A model generated the notes under the pieces. That model was given only the letters and a program-made list of their open reading frames with translations. It was not told where the DNA came from and made no database searches. From Rhizobium sp. P32RR-XVIII (GTDB taxonomy: Bacteria > Pseudomonadota > Alphaproteobacteria > Rhizobiales > Rhizobiaceae), in contig NZ_JABAIH010000004.1 of the NCBI RefSeq assembly GCF_012641395.1, positions 1-64,000 of the forward strand: DNA of 64,000 bases. Direction: 5' to 3'. Within the stretch, counting starts at the first letter, position 1. Every line of letters starts with the position of its first letter. Positions 55,435-64,000 of the stretch are shown here, one piece after another. The position numbers and the translations under genes were made by a program.

Positions 55435-55641
55435 ATGACGCGACGCCGTTACGAAATGATCGACCGGGAATGGTCGATCATTACTCCGCCGCTGCCCAAC
55501 AAGCCTCGCGGCGTGCCGCGTGTCGATGACCGTCGGGTTTTGAACGGCATCCTGTGGCATCGCCACGCGCTACGACAAGGACCGGCGAACGACCTCGCCG
55601 CCGTCAAGCTCGTCGCAGCCCGCATCTGGTGCCAGGCGTAA
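55435..55641 (+). pseudogene. IS5-family transposase, 5' remnant
   Basis: The first 42 codons (TRRRYEMIDREWSIITPPLP, then RGVPRVDDRRVLNGILW) match the N-terminus of small IS5-family transposases. After that the similarity is lost, the frame shows a rearranged end (KLVAARIWCQA) and stops. The catalytic DDE domain is missing, so it is inactive. Confidence 0.75.
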
Positions 55642-55657
55642 TGAATCTACCGCTTAG

Positions 55658-57508
55658 TCAGGCTGCCGGGTCGGCATGGGTCAGTTGGTGAATCTTTCTC
55701 ACATGCGTGACAGCCGCGGCACCGCCGGCTGTCTTGGTGAACAGATCCAGCTTCTCTTCCTCGCCGTCATCGACCGGAGTCAATGCCTGATCCATGTAGC
55801 TCTTTGAGGCCGGATCCCTTTTGATGAAAAAGGCGGCGGCGCTCATGCGCAGGATAACGCCGGCCAGCTTAACGTGCTTGGCCACGGTTTCCCACACGAA
55901 ATGCGGCCAGAAGACGAGAGGGTGCGGCCGTGGCAAGCCTGGACGTCGCTCCGACGGATGCTTCAGCCGCAGCAGGCCGCTTTGCAGGGGGTGCACCTTC
56001 TCCAGCGGCACGGTCGTTGCAAAGGACACCAGAACCTTGACGAGGCTTGCAAGCGGAACGCCCGTTGCAACGGCGCGGCGGAGCAGCGTCTTCACATGTT
56101 CCGGCGAGTAATAGAGCGACCAGGCCTCGAGATAGATGCTTTCCCATTCCTGTCTGCTCATCTTTTCGTGGGCAGTGCAGACATGCTCGACGTCATAGGT
56201 GTTCAGGTCGGCGTCCATTTCGACGCCCTTGCGCCAAAGCGTCTGGTGGTCCTCTGAGCCGGGCAGCGGCGTCAGGACGAAGAACTCGATGACATCCAGC
56301 GGCAGTTCGTGCTGAATGATCTGAATGTCGCGGCGAATGGTTTCCGGCGTGTCAGACGGGAAGCCGAGGATATAGCCGGCCAGCGTCATGATGCCTTGCG
56401 CCTTCCAGGCCAGCAGCATCTTTCGGTATTCGGTGATCTTGTTCTGGTTCTTCTTGGCGGCCGTCAGGTTGTCCGGATTGACGTTTTCCAGACCGATGAA
56501 GACACGCGTGACGCCGGCGCGCTTCGACTTCTCGATGAAATTCGGGATCTTGTGGCAGAGCGTATCGACCTGGATCATCAGGCCAAGCGGGATGCCGTCT
56601 CTTTCCTTAAGCTCGATCAGCCTGTCGAAGATGACTTCCCAGTCCTTGTTGCGGGCGAAATTGTCGTCGGTGATGAAGAATTTGTGGATGCCCTGCGCCC
56701 AGTTCATACGCACCAGCTTCTCGATGTCGTCGGCCGACCGGAAGCGCGATTTGCGGCCCTGCACATTGATGATGGTGCAGAATGAGCACTGGTAGGGGCA
56801 GCCGCGGCCTGCATCGAAGCTGCTGCTGAGACCGAGGGTGTGTTCGATATTTTTCTTCGGCAGGAAGGGCACCGGCGTACCGCCGATTCCCGGAAGGTCA
56901 TTCATGAAATTGTAGACCGGCTCAAGTTCGCCATAGGCCGCGTCATGCAAAACCTTGTCGAGCCTCCCTTCGGCCTCACCGGCGAACATCGAAATGCCCA
57001 TCTCGCGGCAGGCGTCGAGTTCGACCGCCTTGCCATCAAGCATGGAAAGGCAACCGGAGACATGAAAGCCGCCCATCGAAACAGGAATGCCTGCCGCGCG
57101 AAACGGGCGGGCGATGTCGAGGGCTCGCGGATACTGGTTCGACTGAACGCCGACCAGTGCGACCATACCGAAATTGCCGTGCTTCTTCAGCAACGCCAGC
57201 AGCTCGGGAATATTCACGCGGGTATTGGTTTCGTCGATCACCTTGATGTCGATGGCGACGTCCGGGCCGAGCACTTCGCGCTCCGCGCAGTCTGCGGCAA
57301 TACCAAAAAGAGCCGCCAACGAGTTCGAGGGAATCATCGCCCGCCACCAGCGGATCACGTAGCCGTCGTCGTCATAGTGCGACGGCTTGAGGAGAATGAG
57401 CTGAAAACGGCGGCCGCTGGTCGCTACAGGTGATCGCAAAGTCTGTCTCTTTCTCTCTCTGAAATCGAAGGCACTAAATGAGAACCGTCGCCTTGCCGGC
57501 GCGGGCAT
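55658..57508 (-). CDS. B12-binding-domain radical SAM protein
   Basis: 616 residues. An N-terminal cobalamin-binding-like Rossmann domain (residues ~35-180, with VSMGGFHVSG) precedes a radical SAM core with C237, C241 and C244 in CPYQCSFC. A further ~200-residue C-terminal part follows. Such enzymes use S-adenosylmethionine radicals, often with cobalamin, to methylate or cyclise unreactive carbons. The exact reaction is unknown. The conserved sequence begins at residue ~35, so the true start may be later than the annotated ATG, which has no ribosome-binding site. Confidence 0.85.
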   Translation of the reverse strand: MPAPARRRFSFSAFDFRERKRQTLRSPVATSGRRFQLILLKPSHYDDDGYVIRWWRAMIPSNSLAALFGIAADCAEREVLGPDVAIDIKVIDETNTRVNIPELLALLKKHGNFGMVALVGVQSNQYPRALDIARPFRAAGIPVSMGGFHVSGCLSMLDGKAVELDACREMGISMFAGEAEGRLDKVLHDAAYGELEPVYNFMNDLPGIGGTPVPFLPKKNIEHTLGLSSSFDAGRGCPYQCSFCTIINVQGRKSRFRSADDIEKLVRMNWAQGIHKFFITDDNFARNKDWEVIFDRLIELKERDGIPLGLMIQVDTLCHKIPNFIEKSKRAGVTRVFIGLENVNPDNLTAAKKNQNKITEYRKMLLAWKAQGIMTLAGYILGFPSDTPETIRRDIQIIQHELPLDVIEFFVLTPLPGSEDHQTLWRKGVEMDADLNTYDVEHVCTAHEKMSRQEWESIYLEAWSLYYSPEHVKTLLRRAVATGVPLASLVKVLVSFATTVPLEKVHPLQSGLLRLKHPSERRPGLPRPHPLVFWPHFVWETVAKHVKLAGVILRMSAAAFFIKRDPASKSYMDQALTPVDDGEEEKLDLFTKTAGGAAAVTHVRKIHQLTHADPAA

Positions 57509-57639
57509 GCAAGCGGACTGTTATGATCGGCAGGGCAGTCCGCAAAAGCAATGCTGATCACGATAGTATTAAATATGTCACCGGCGCGCCTTCTTACAAG
57601 GAGATCCGCCGGTGAAAGCCATGCAAACAGACCTAAAGC

Positions 57640-57665
57640 AAAAAAAGGCCGGAAGATACCGGCCT
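57640..57665 (-). terminator. Rho-independent terminator of rhlE
   Basis: AGGCCGG (minus strand 57665-57659) and CCGGCCT (57652-57646) form a 7-bp stem around a 6-base loop and are followed by a run of seven T (minus strand 57646-57640). It lies 18 bp after the stop codon of the helicase gene. Confidence 0.85.
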
Positions 57666-57682
57666 CTTTCTGAATTCTCTAT

Positions 57683-59356
57683 TCAAGCCCGTTCGCGGCG
57701 CTGGCCGCCGCCGTTGCGGGGGCCTTTGCGGCGCATGCCGCCGCTGCCGTCCTGGCGCTCGCCGCCGCCATGGGCCTGCGCGCCGCGATCTTCGCCGTGC
57801 TTGTGTGCCGGGCGGCCGTGGGCCTGGCGGGCACTGCCGGGATGATGACGATTATTCTCGCCACTGCCGCGGTTCCCGTGAGGATGCGTGCGCTGTGGCT
57901 TGTTGGCCGGGCGGAAATCCGAGGTCGTGGCCAGATCGTTGTCCGGACCGACGGCAGGCGTGGGCTCGCCACGACGCTGGCCGCGGAAGTCCTCGTTGCG
58001 GGCGGTCTGGCGCTCCGGACGCGGACGACGCTCGCGACGTTCCTCGTTGTTGGCGCGCACTTCGCCGCCTTCGCCTTCGCGGCGCGGACGACGTTCCGGA
58101 CGGCCGCCGGAGCGGTTCTGTTCACCACGGCCTTCGCCGCCACGACCCTCACCACCACGACCCTGGCCGCGGTTGCCGCCATTGCCGTTGCCATTGCCGC
58201 GGCGAGGCGCCGCGTTCATGTTGGCCGGTGCTTCACCGCTGGCAACGGTGATGTTGATGCTCATCAGGCGCTCGATGTCGCGCAGCAAACGCGACTCGTC
58301 GGGCGCGCAGAAGGCGATCGCGATGCCGTCGCGGCCGGCACGGGCCGTACGGCCGATGCGGTGGACATAGGCTTCGGCAACTTCAGGCAGGTCGTAGTTG
58401 TAGACGTGGCTGACAGCCGGGATGTCGATGCCGCGGGCGGCAACGTCGGTGGCGATCAGCGTCTTGATATCGCCGTCACGGAAGGCCTTGAGGGCACGCT
58501 CGCGCTGCCCCTGGCTCTTGTTGCCGTGGATGGAGGCAACGGAATAGCCTACGTGCTCGAGGTGCTTCATCAGCTTCTCCGCACCATGCTTGGTGCGCAG
58601 GAACACGATGGCGCGGCCATCCGGGTTTTCGGTGAGCGACTTCTTCAGGAGATCCGTCTTGTCGTTCTTGCCGTTGACGAAATGGACGTACTGCTCGACC
58701 TTGTCGGCAGCCTTGCCCGGGGGCGTGACTTCGACCGTAACCGGGTTCGTCAGGTACTCGCCGGCGAGATCGGCGATCGACTTCGGCATGGTGGCCGAGA
58801 ACAGCATGGTCTGGCGCTTCTTCGGCACCATCTTGGCGATCTTGCGCAGGTCGTGCACGAAGCCGAGATCGAGCATCTGGTCGGCTTCGTCGAGAACGAG
58901 GTAGCGCACGGCAGTCAGGCCGATGGCACGACGGTTGACGAGATCGAGCAGGCGACCGGGCGTCGCAACGAGGATGTCGGTGCCCTTTTCAAGCTGCAGC
59001 TGCTGCTTGTTGATCGACACGCCGCCGACGACAACGTTGATGCGCAGGTGCGACTTGCGCAGGAAGTTCTTCAGGTTCGTGGCGATCTGGTTCACCAGTT
59101 CGCGGGTCGGGGCGAGGATCAGCGTGCGCGTGGTGCGATTGTCCGGACGCCGTTCTTCAGGGATGAGCTTTTCGATGAGCGGCAGGCCGAAGGCGGCCGT
59201 CTTGCCGGTGCCGGTCTGGGCGAGGCCGATGAGGTCACGGCCTTCGAGGAGAAGCGGGATCGCCTTTTCTTGGATGGGAGTCGGCGTTTCGATGCCGAGC
59301 TGGAAAAGTGTGGCGACGATCGGCTTGGAGACACCAAGCGATTCAAAATTGGTCAA
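57683..59356 (-). CDS. rhlE: DEAD-box RNA helicase RhlE-like with Arg/Gly-rich tail
   Basis: 557 residues. All helicase motifs are present: AQTGTGKT, APTRELV, ATPGRLLD, DEAD, SAT, VFLRTKH, TDVAARGIDI and HRIGRTARAG. The core ends near residue 375, and ~180 residues of low-complexity tail rich in Arg, Gly, Glu and Asn follow, a typical RNA-binding extension. It unwinds short RNA duplexes and probably aids ribosome assembly or RNA decay in the cold. A terminator follows. Confidence 0.9.
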   Translation of the reverse strand: MTNFESLGVSKPIVATLFQLGIETPTPIQEKAIPLLLEGRDLIGLAQTGTGKTAAFGLPLIEKLIPEERRPDNRTTRTLILAPTRELVNQIATNLKNFLRKSHLRINVVVGGVSINKQQLQLEKGTDILVATPGRLLDLVNRRAIGLTAVRYLVLDEADQMLDLGFVHDLRKIAKMVPKKRQTMLFSATMPKSIADLAGEYLTNPVTVEVTPPGKAADKVEQYVHFVNGKNDKTDLLKKSLTENPDGRAIVFLRTKHGAEKLMKHLEHVGYSVASIHGNKSQGQRERALKAFRDGDIKTLIATDVAARGIDIPAVSHVYNYDLPEVAEAYVHRIGRTARAGRDGIAIAFCAPDESRLLRDIERLMSINITVASGEAPANMNAAPRRGNGNGNGGNRGQGRGGEGRGGEGRGEQNRSGGRPERRPRREGEGGEVRANNEERRERRPRPERQTARNEDFRGQRRGEPTPAVGPDNDLATTSDFRPANKPQRTHPHGNRGSGENNRHHPGSARQAHGRPAHKHGEDRGAQAHGGGERQDGSGGMRRKGPRNGGGQRRERA

Positions 59357-59696
59357 GTCATAACCTTTTTAGGGCGCGCCAAAACAATATCGCCGGATCG
59401 CAGAGTGCGGCCCGGTGTCATTCTGGCGTCAAGCACCCCGCGTGAAGTGGGAACTTGTCTTGTTGGAAAAAGCTTTCCAGCGCTTCTGCCGCGTCTTGGG
59501 ATGCGGCCTGTATGAAATGCGCTTTTGTCCTTCTTCCTGCATCCTATTTGCTGGCAGGGGCACGCTCACGCGGCGGCCGGAAGGTGAAAGCTATGCCGCA
59601 TTTGGGCTAGTTTGCGTTGAAAGTCAAGCCGACACGCGAGAGAAAGGTGTAGCGGGCGCCGCCTCAATGGGCGGCGGCGCGACGCAGATCTGCTCC
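59357..59696. other. Intergenic region upstream of rhlE
   Basis: No gene is seen. It must carry the rhlE promoter and leader; DEAD-box helicase genes often have long regulated leaders. No clear hairpin or riboswitch pattern can be named. Confidence 0.3.
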
Positions 59697-60179
59697 TCAA
59701 TAGCGAGGGCAGACCCGAACGTTGACCCACACGTCCGACCGATGATCGTAGCGGCGCTCCACTCCGCAATAGCCGTAATTGCGGTAATAGCCCCCGTAAG
59801 GCCGATAGTAGGAGCGATAGTAAGGACGATGATAAGGCCGGTAGTAATAGGGCCGATAATAGGAGTTGTAGTAGGGCCGGTAGTATGGCCGATTGTACGC
59901 ATACGGCCGGTAATAATAAGGACGGTAGTAGCCTCCATAGCCGCCGTAAACTCCGTAACCGCCGTAGCCGCCGTAACCTGCGTAGCCGCCGTAGCCGCCG
60001 TAGGCCGGATAATATCCGGGGCGCACTGCCGTCGAGAGCAGGATGCCGCCAATGGCGCCGGCGGCGACACCGCCCCAGAAGTCATCCGAGTCGGCGTGTG
60101 CAGGCGTTGCTGTTGTGAGTGAGCTGGCAGTCAGGGTCAATGCAATCAGGCCCGTCGCCATTTTATGAAGAACGGACAT
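59697..60179 (-). CDS. Secreted Tyr/Gly-rich repeat protein
   Basis: 160 residues with a Sec signal peptide (residues 1-30, ending TPAHADS). After a short hydrophobic Gly-rich segment come tandem GGYGGY units, then repeated YYRPY units, then a short C-terminal domain with two Cys (YCGVERRYDH, VRVCPRY). The end resembles BA14K-type rhizobial proteins. It is likely outer-membrane-associated or extracellular, and the aromatic repeats suggest surface adhesion or structure. Function unknown. Confidence 0.75.
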   Translation of the reverse strand: MSVLHKMATGLIALTLTASSLTTATPAHADSDDFWGGVAAGAIGGILLSTAVRPGYYPAYGGYGGYAGYGGYGGYGVYGGYGGYYRPYYYRPYAYNRPYYRPYYNSYYRPYYYRPYHRPYYRSYYRPYGGYYRNYGYCGVERRYDHRSDVWVNVRVCPRY

Positions 60180-60566
60180 GGTCGTTTCCTTTCATCGACG
60201 ACGCTTGTTCTTTGAGCGACGGTAGAATCCGCTTCAATCACGGCAAGTTGATGGAAAAAAGCGGCGCCGCAAATCAAATCTTCTCGACTATACTTGCGTT
60301 TCGTTTTCGGCGGGATCGCCGTCGTGAAACGTCCCAAGAGCGAATGTCTCCGCGGGCCCACCGCTGAGTTGCCGGTGCTTCCGAGCGTTGAAAATCGTGC
60401 CGGATCAATGCGATGGCGCCTTGATCCTTCCGTTCAGATTCAACCTTAAGTCGGTTGTCCTGCTCGGCCGTCGGCTTCGACCCTTATGGTTAAAGCATTG
60501 TTAAGCGGCCTGGGATTATGGTGTCCTGATGAATTTTCAGTCTTTTGCGGGAGTGCGTGCTTTTTG
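60180..60566. other. Intergenic region
   Basis: No gene seen. It contains the divergent promoters of the Tyr/Gly-rich protein and the PAS-REC protein. No clear operator or structured RNA recognised. Confidence 0.3.
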
Positions 60567-62036
60567 ATGTTGGCGGGAAACCTTCTGGAACTGGCATGCA
60601 GCCGGATCGCAGATCTGGAAATCCCGGCTTATGTCAAGAACAGCGAACTTCGGTACGTTGCCGTCAACGAAGCCTACGCCCGTTTCTTCGGCGGGGAGAT
60701 TTCGGATTTCATCGGCCACCGCACACGCGAAATTCTCGACCGCCCTGAGGAAGAGGAGCGCGAAGACAAGGAGCGCCGCGCACTCGTCTTCGGCACCGAA
60801 GAAAACGCCATCTGTTTCGATGCTGCGGAAACTGTGCATGCGCGCATCCAGATCGAAAGCTTCATGCCGTCAGAAGAAAGAGCCTATGTGCTCGGTATCT
60901 TCGCTGACAACGGCCGCCGGTTGGAACGGCGCGAGGACGAGCTTCAGCCTCTGCTCGAGCGCGCCAAGTCCGAATTCCTTGCCCATATAAGCCACGAACT
61001 CCGCAGGCCCGCGAACGAGGTGCTCGGCATGGCCGGGCTTTTGGCAAAGACCGATCTCGATCCGCAGCAGAGAGCCTTTGTCCATGGCATCGTCAAATCC
61101 GGCAACGCGCTTTTGAAGATTATCAATGACATTCCCGATGTCTCGAAGATGGACGCCGATCCCGAGCCGCTACCCATCGATGTGCGAGGAGCGCGCGTAC
61201 TCGTGATCGACGGCAACGAGGTGAATCACCAGATACTCCGCGAGCAGTTGGCGCGCTGGGGGGTCGACGGGGCGGCAGCCGAAGATGGCAGAACCGGAAT
61301 TGCGATCCTCGAAGCGGCGCGCGATATGGGTGTCGATGTCGATGCCGTCATACTCGACCATCACATGCCGAACGGCGCGGAGATTGCCCGCATCCTGATG
61401 GCCGATGCCCGTTTCGAGAGCTTGCCCATCATCTTCCTGACCTCGATGGACAGCTCCGGCACGGAGAAGGAATTCGTGGGCATCAACGGCCATGCGCATC
61501 ATATGAAACCGGTGCCGGCCAATATTCTTCGCAGCACGATCATCGAGGTCGTGCGCGCAAGCCGTGTGAAGCGGGGACCGGCCTCCGGAATCGTCGGCAA
61601 ACCGGCGTGCCTCGATACGAGTGCTCGGGAGCCAGAGTTCATCGATGTACTCGTCGCCGAGGACAACGAGGTGAGCCAGATCGTCTTCACGCAAATCCTG
61701 CAGGGTACCGGTCTCAGCTTCATGGTGGTCAATAACGGTCAGGAAGCGGTCAATGCATGGCAGACGCATTTGCCGCGCATCATTATGATGGACCTAACGA
61801 TGCCGGTCATGAGCGCGTACGATGCGACGCGCGCGATCCGCGAGCGCGAGCGCGGGCAGGGGCACCGCGTACCGATCATCGGGGTAACGGCACACGCGCT
61901 GGAAGCCGACCGCGAACTCTGCCTTGCCGCTGGGATGGCCGACTATATGTCCAAGCCCGTCAGCCCCGAACTGCTGGAAGAGAAAATTCAGCTCTGGCTC
62001 GGCAGGAGCGCTGAGCGTCCCGCCCTTAAAGCTTGA
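60567..62036 (+). CDS. PAS-HisKA-REC-REC signalling protein lacking the ATPase domain
   Basis: 489 residues from the ATG at 60567; an ATG at 60486 gives 27 extra residues. A PAS domain ([21 protein letters not shown]) is followed by a HisKA helix with [12 protein letters not shown] (H143), then two receiver domains with acceptor Asp D264 (ILDHHMP) and D409 (MMDLTMP). The HATPase domain (N, G1, G2 boxes) that should lie between HisKA and REC is missing, and the sequence moves from [11 protein letters not shown] straight to REC1. It cannot phosphorylate itself and would need a partner kinase. It may be a phosphotransfer or scaffold protein. Confidence 0.85.
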   Translation: MLAGNLLELACSRIADLEIPAYVKNSELRYVAVNEAYARFFGGEISDFIGHRTREILDRPEEEEREDKERRALVFGTEENAICFDAAETVHARIQIESFMPSEERAYVLGIFADNGRRLERREDELQPLLERAKSEFLAHISHELRRPANEVLGMAGLLAKTDLDPQQRAFVHGIVKSGNALLKIINDIPDVSKMDADPEPLPIDVRGARVLVIDGNEVNHQILREQLARWGVDGAAAEDGRTGIAILEAARDMGVDVDAVILDHHMPNGAEIARILMADARFESLPIIFLTSMDSSGTEKEFVGINGHAHHMKPVPANILRSTIIEVVRASRVKRGPASGIVGKPACLDTSAREPEFIDVLVAEDNEVSQIVFTQILQGTGLSFMVVNNGQEAVNAWQTHLPRIIMMDLTMPVMSAYDATRAIRERERGQGHRVPIIGVTAHALEADRELCLAAGMADYMSKPVSPELLEEKIQLWLGRSAERPALKA

Positions 62037-62742
62037 TGCCGCAGAGCATCTCCCGCTTGCCGGCATAGCCCTTGCGCCGCTCGACTGCAAAGCCGGCGGT
62101 GATCAGATTGCGCCGGACGAAGCCTGCCGCGGCGTAGGTCGCGAAGCTGCCGCCGGGAACTGTCCTTTCAAAGACGAGCCGCATCAGATCCTCGGACCAC
62201 ATGTCGCCGTTTCGCGATGGTGCGAAGCCGTCGAGATACCAGGCGTCGAAGCCCGTTTCGGCCGCTGCGACGCCTTCGAGCGCCGAGCCGCAGACGACGC
62301 TCAGCCTCGTCTGGCCGTCCAATGCCAGCGTCACGGTGCCTTGTGGTTCGCCCGGCCACATTTTTGTCAGCGCCTGCCGCTCGGCGTCGATTTCCGGCCA
62401 GCGCGACAGCGCGCGATCGATATCCTCAGCGCGCATCGGGTAGAGCTCGAAAGACATGAAGACGAGATGCTGACCGTCTGTGCGGTGTGCTTTCCATTGC
62501 CGCCATGTCTCGACGAAGTTCAGCCCGGTCCCGAACCCCAGTTCTCCAATCAGGAATTTGTCTTTTCCGGCCCAGCGTTCCGGCAGGCCGTTGCCTGCCA
62601 GAAAGACGTGGCCGCATTCGAGCCGCCCATCCGTCTGGCAATAAAAATGGTCGCCAAAGGCAGCCGAATAGGGCATATCGCCGTCGCGCCATTCGAGCGG
62701 CAGGCTCGTGCTGCCACTCTGATCGGGATCAATCTCTGTCAT
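62026..62742 (-). CDS. mnmD: tRNA (5-methylaminomethyl-2-thiouridine)-methyltransferase MnmD
   Basis: 238 residues. A Rossmann methyltransferase with SAM motif [14 protein letters not shown], then [10 protein letters not shown] with the conserved Asp-Gly-Phe-Ala-Pro, and [10 protein letters not shown] near the end. This is the methyltransferase half of MnmC, which makes the final methylation of mnm5s2U34 in tRNAs for Lys, Glu and Gln. In many alphaproteobacteria the two halves are separate genes. The start codon overlaps that of the divergent FAD oxidoreductase gene. The 3' end overlaps the convergent PAS-REC gene by 11 bp. Confidence 0.9.
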   Translation of the reverse strand: MTEIDPDQSGSTSLPLEWRDGDMPYSAAFGDHFYCQTDGRLECGHVFLAGNGLPERWAGKDKFLIGELGFGTGLNFVETWRQWKAHRTDGQHLVFMSFELYPMRAEDIDRALSRWPEIDAERQALTKMWPGEPQGTVTLALDGQTRLSVVCGSALEGVAAAETGFDAWYLDGFAPSRNGDMWSEDLMRLVFERTVPGGSFATYAAAGFVRRNLITAGFAVERRKGYAGKREMLCGIKL

Positions 62743-63919
62743 GCATAAAGCCGATAGTGCGGCCTTCTCCTCTGGTCAATCGTCTGTCAGCCTGCTGATT
62801 GCGGGCGGCGGCATCATGGGGTTGTGGGCGGCGGTTTATGCCGAGCGCCTTGGCATCGATACCCTGCTCGCCGATGCAGGCGAACTGGGGCAGGGTGCGA
62901 GCGGCGGGCTGCTCGGCGCGCTGATGCCGCATATGCCGGACAAATGGAATGCCAAGAAACAGTTCCAGTTCGATGCGCTGGTTTCGCTTGAAGCCGAGAT
63001 CGCCGCGATCGAAGCCGCGACCGGTCTTTCCGCCGGTTATCACCGTTCCGGCCGCGTCATCCCGCTGCCGAAGCCGCATCTGCGCAAGATCGCGCTTCGC
63101 CATTCCGCCGACGCCGAAACGCATTGGCACCAAGGCGGCCGCCGCTTCCATTGGCATGTCGGGGATGCTGCGCCAGTCGCCGGCTGGATCGATCCGGCCG
63201 CAGGAGAGAGCGGCTTCGTTCACGATACGCTCGCTGCCCGCGTTGCGCCCCGCGCGCTGGTTGCCGCGCTTGCCGCGTTTCTCCGGCAGGCAAAACACAT
63301 ACACATCGTCGAGAACGCGGCCGTCGGAGCCCTCGAACCGGAACGCGGCACTGCCGAGGTCGGCGGAAAGCCGGTACGCTTCGGCCGCTGCATCATCGCG
63401 GCGGGGCACCAGTCATTTCCTCTGCTGCAGCAGTTCACGCCGGGCTTGGACAAGCCCCTCGGCCAGCCGGTCAAGGGCCAGGCGGCGATGCTGAAGGCCG
63501 ATATCGACCCGGCCTTTCCAACCATTTTCCGCGATGGGCTTTACATCGTCGCGCACGAGGGCGGCCACGCCGCTATCGGCAGCACGAGCGAGAACAATTT
63601 CGACGATCCGCTCTCGACCGATGCCCAACTCGACGCGCTGATCGAAGCCGCGCGCGAAATGGCGCCCGTGCTTCGCAACGCCCCGGTGGTCGAGCGTTGG
63701 GCCGGTCTTCGCCCCAAGGCGATCGACCGTGATCCCATGGTTGGCCAGCATCCTGTGCATCCGGGACTCATCGCGCTGACCGGCGGTTTCAAGGTCAGTT
63801 TCGGTCTCGCACACCGTCTGGCTGAAGCTGCCGTCCACATCGCTGCCAGCCGTTCCGTGCCCTTTGCGCTGCCCGAAAGCTTCGCGCTTTCGAGTCACAT
63901 GACGGCGAGTTCACGCTAA
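62741..63919 (+). CDS. FAD-dependent oxidoreductase, MnmC2-like
   Basis: 392 residues of the DAO family: FAD-binding LLIAGGGIMGLWAAVYAERLG near the N-terminus, GLLGALMPHMPDKWN, IIAAGHQSF and the C-terminal GFKVSFGLAHRLAE. It corresponds to the FAD half of MnmC, which converts cmnm5s2U to nm5s2U using FAD, and it is adjacent and divergent to mnmD, supporting this role. An alternative is a general amino-acid oxidase. The ATG at 62741 overlaps the mnmD start codon; no clear ribosome-binding site is seen, so a later start is possible. Confidence 0.75.
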   Translation: MHKADSAAFSSGQSSVSLLIAGGGIMGLWAAVYAERLGIDTLLADAGELGQGASGGLLGALMPHMPDKWNAKKQFQFDALVSLEAEIAAIEAATGLSAGYHRSGRVIPLPKPHLRKIALRHSADAETHWHQGGRRFHWHVGDAAPVAGWIDPAAGESGFVHDTLAARVAPRALVAALAAFLRQAKHIHIVENAAVGALEPERGTAEVGGKPVRFGRCIIAAGHQSFPLLQQFTPGLDKPLGQPVKGQAAMLKADIDPAFPTIFRDGLYIVAHEGGHAAIGSTSENNFDDPLSTDAQLDALIEAAREMAPVLRNAPVVERWAGLRPKAIDRDPMVGQHPVHPGLIALTGGFKVSFGLAHRLAEAAVHIAASRSVPFALPESFALSSHMTASSR

Positions 63920-64000
63920 ACGTGAATTAGAAAGTTATCTCTTTCGTTATTCTGTCATGCAAATCACCTATCTGCTTGCGCATTGAAGGCGCGGGAATCG

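Noticed and set aside
57770..59515. Plus-strand frame of 581 codons opposite rhlE
   Set aside because: Antisense shadow of the helicase, which has all DEAD-box motifs and a terminator.

Overview
The window looks like a chromosomal segment of a member of the Rhizobiaceae (Rhizobium/Agrobacterium/Ensifer group). The evidence is a complete gbpR-chvE-gguABC sugar-uptake locus with L-arabinose catabolic genes, a rhizobial-type L-arabinonate dehydratase, iolG, an rhlE-like helicase with a basic tail, and high GC throughout.

Left edge (1-915): the first 14 codons of an IS110/IS1111-family recombinase, then about 460 bp of non-coding DNA, then an HNH-nuclease gene that is cut by the next element.

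Positions 916-33970 are one ~33.1 kb Tn7-like transposon. Its limits can be read directly: inverted termini TCTCG.../...CGAGA, four CAGTCYARAWTT-type sites at the left end and three at the right in inverted orientation, and a 5-bp duplication TCGTG on both sides (911-915 and 33971-33975). It sits 5 bp beyond the 3' end of a tRNA-Arg(CCG) gene (33981-34057). The minus-strand core at the left end reads tnsA-like, tnsB (DDE), tnsC (AAA+ ATPase), tniQ/tnsD. The cargo is almost entirely anti-phage or conflict-type genes: a three-gene SMC-ATPase/PD-(D/E)XK operon resembling Lamassu/ABC-three-component systems, a metallophosphoesterase next to a frameshifted partner, a Druantia type III pair (druH, druE) followed by two extra genes, a PIN-domain protein, a Shedu (DUF4263) nuclease, an Mrr-like restriction nuclease and an uncharacterised protein. 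A separate three-gene module (25881-28993) joins a second TnsA-like protein to a soluble FtsH-like AAA+ zinc protease and a small unknown protein. Both TnsA-like proteins have lost most of the catalytic residues expected for TnsA. This pairing is the most unusual part of the element.

Right of the transposon (34472-39756) is a cluster of a circularly permuted ATP-grasp protein, an alpha-E protein and three transglutaminase-like proteins. Next comes the L-arabinose block on the minus strand (48185 down to 39871): chvE, gguA, gguB, gguC/araD1, semialdehyde dehydrogenase, arabinonate dehydratase. Its regulator gene gbpR is divergent. Each non-overlapping gap in this operon carries a hairpin. After a J-domain-like protein, iolG and a DMT transporter comes a small patch (52470-55641) with gene remnants (DUF1194, IS5 transposase), a cupin, a nitroreductase and an MBL-fold hydrolase that looks acquired. 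The window closes with core genes: a B12-binding radical SAM protein, an RhlE-like helicase, a Tyr/Gly-rich secreted protein, a PAS-HisKA-REC-REC signalling protein without a kinase domain, and the divergent pair mnmD and an MnmC2-like FAD oxidoreductase.

Family names come from reading translated sequence and from memory of the families; no database search was run.
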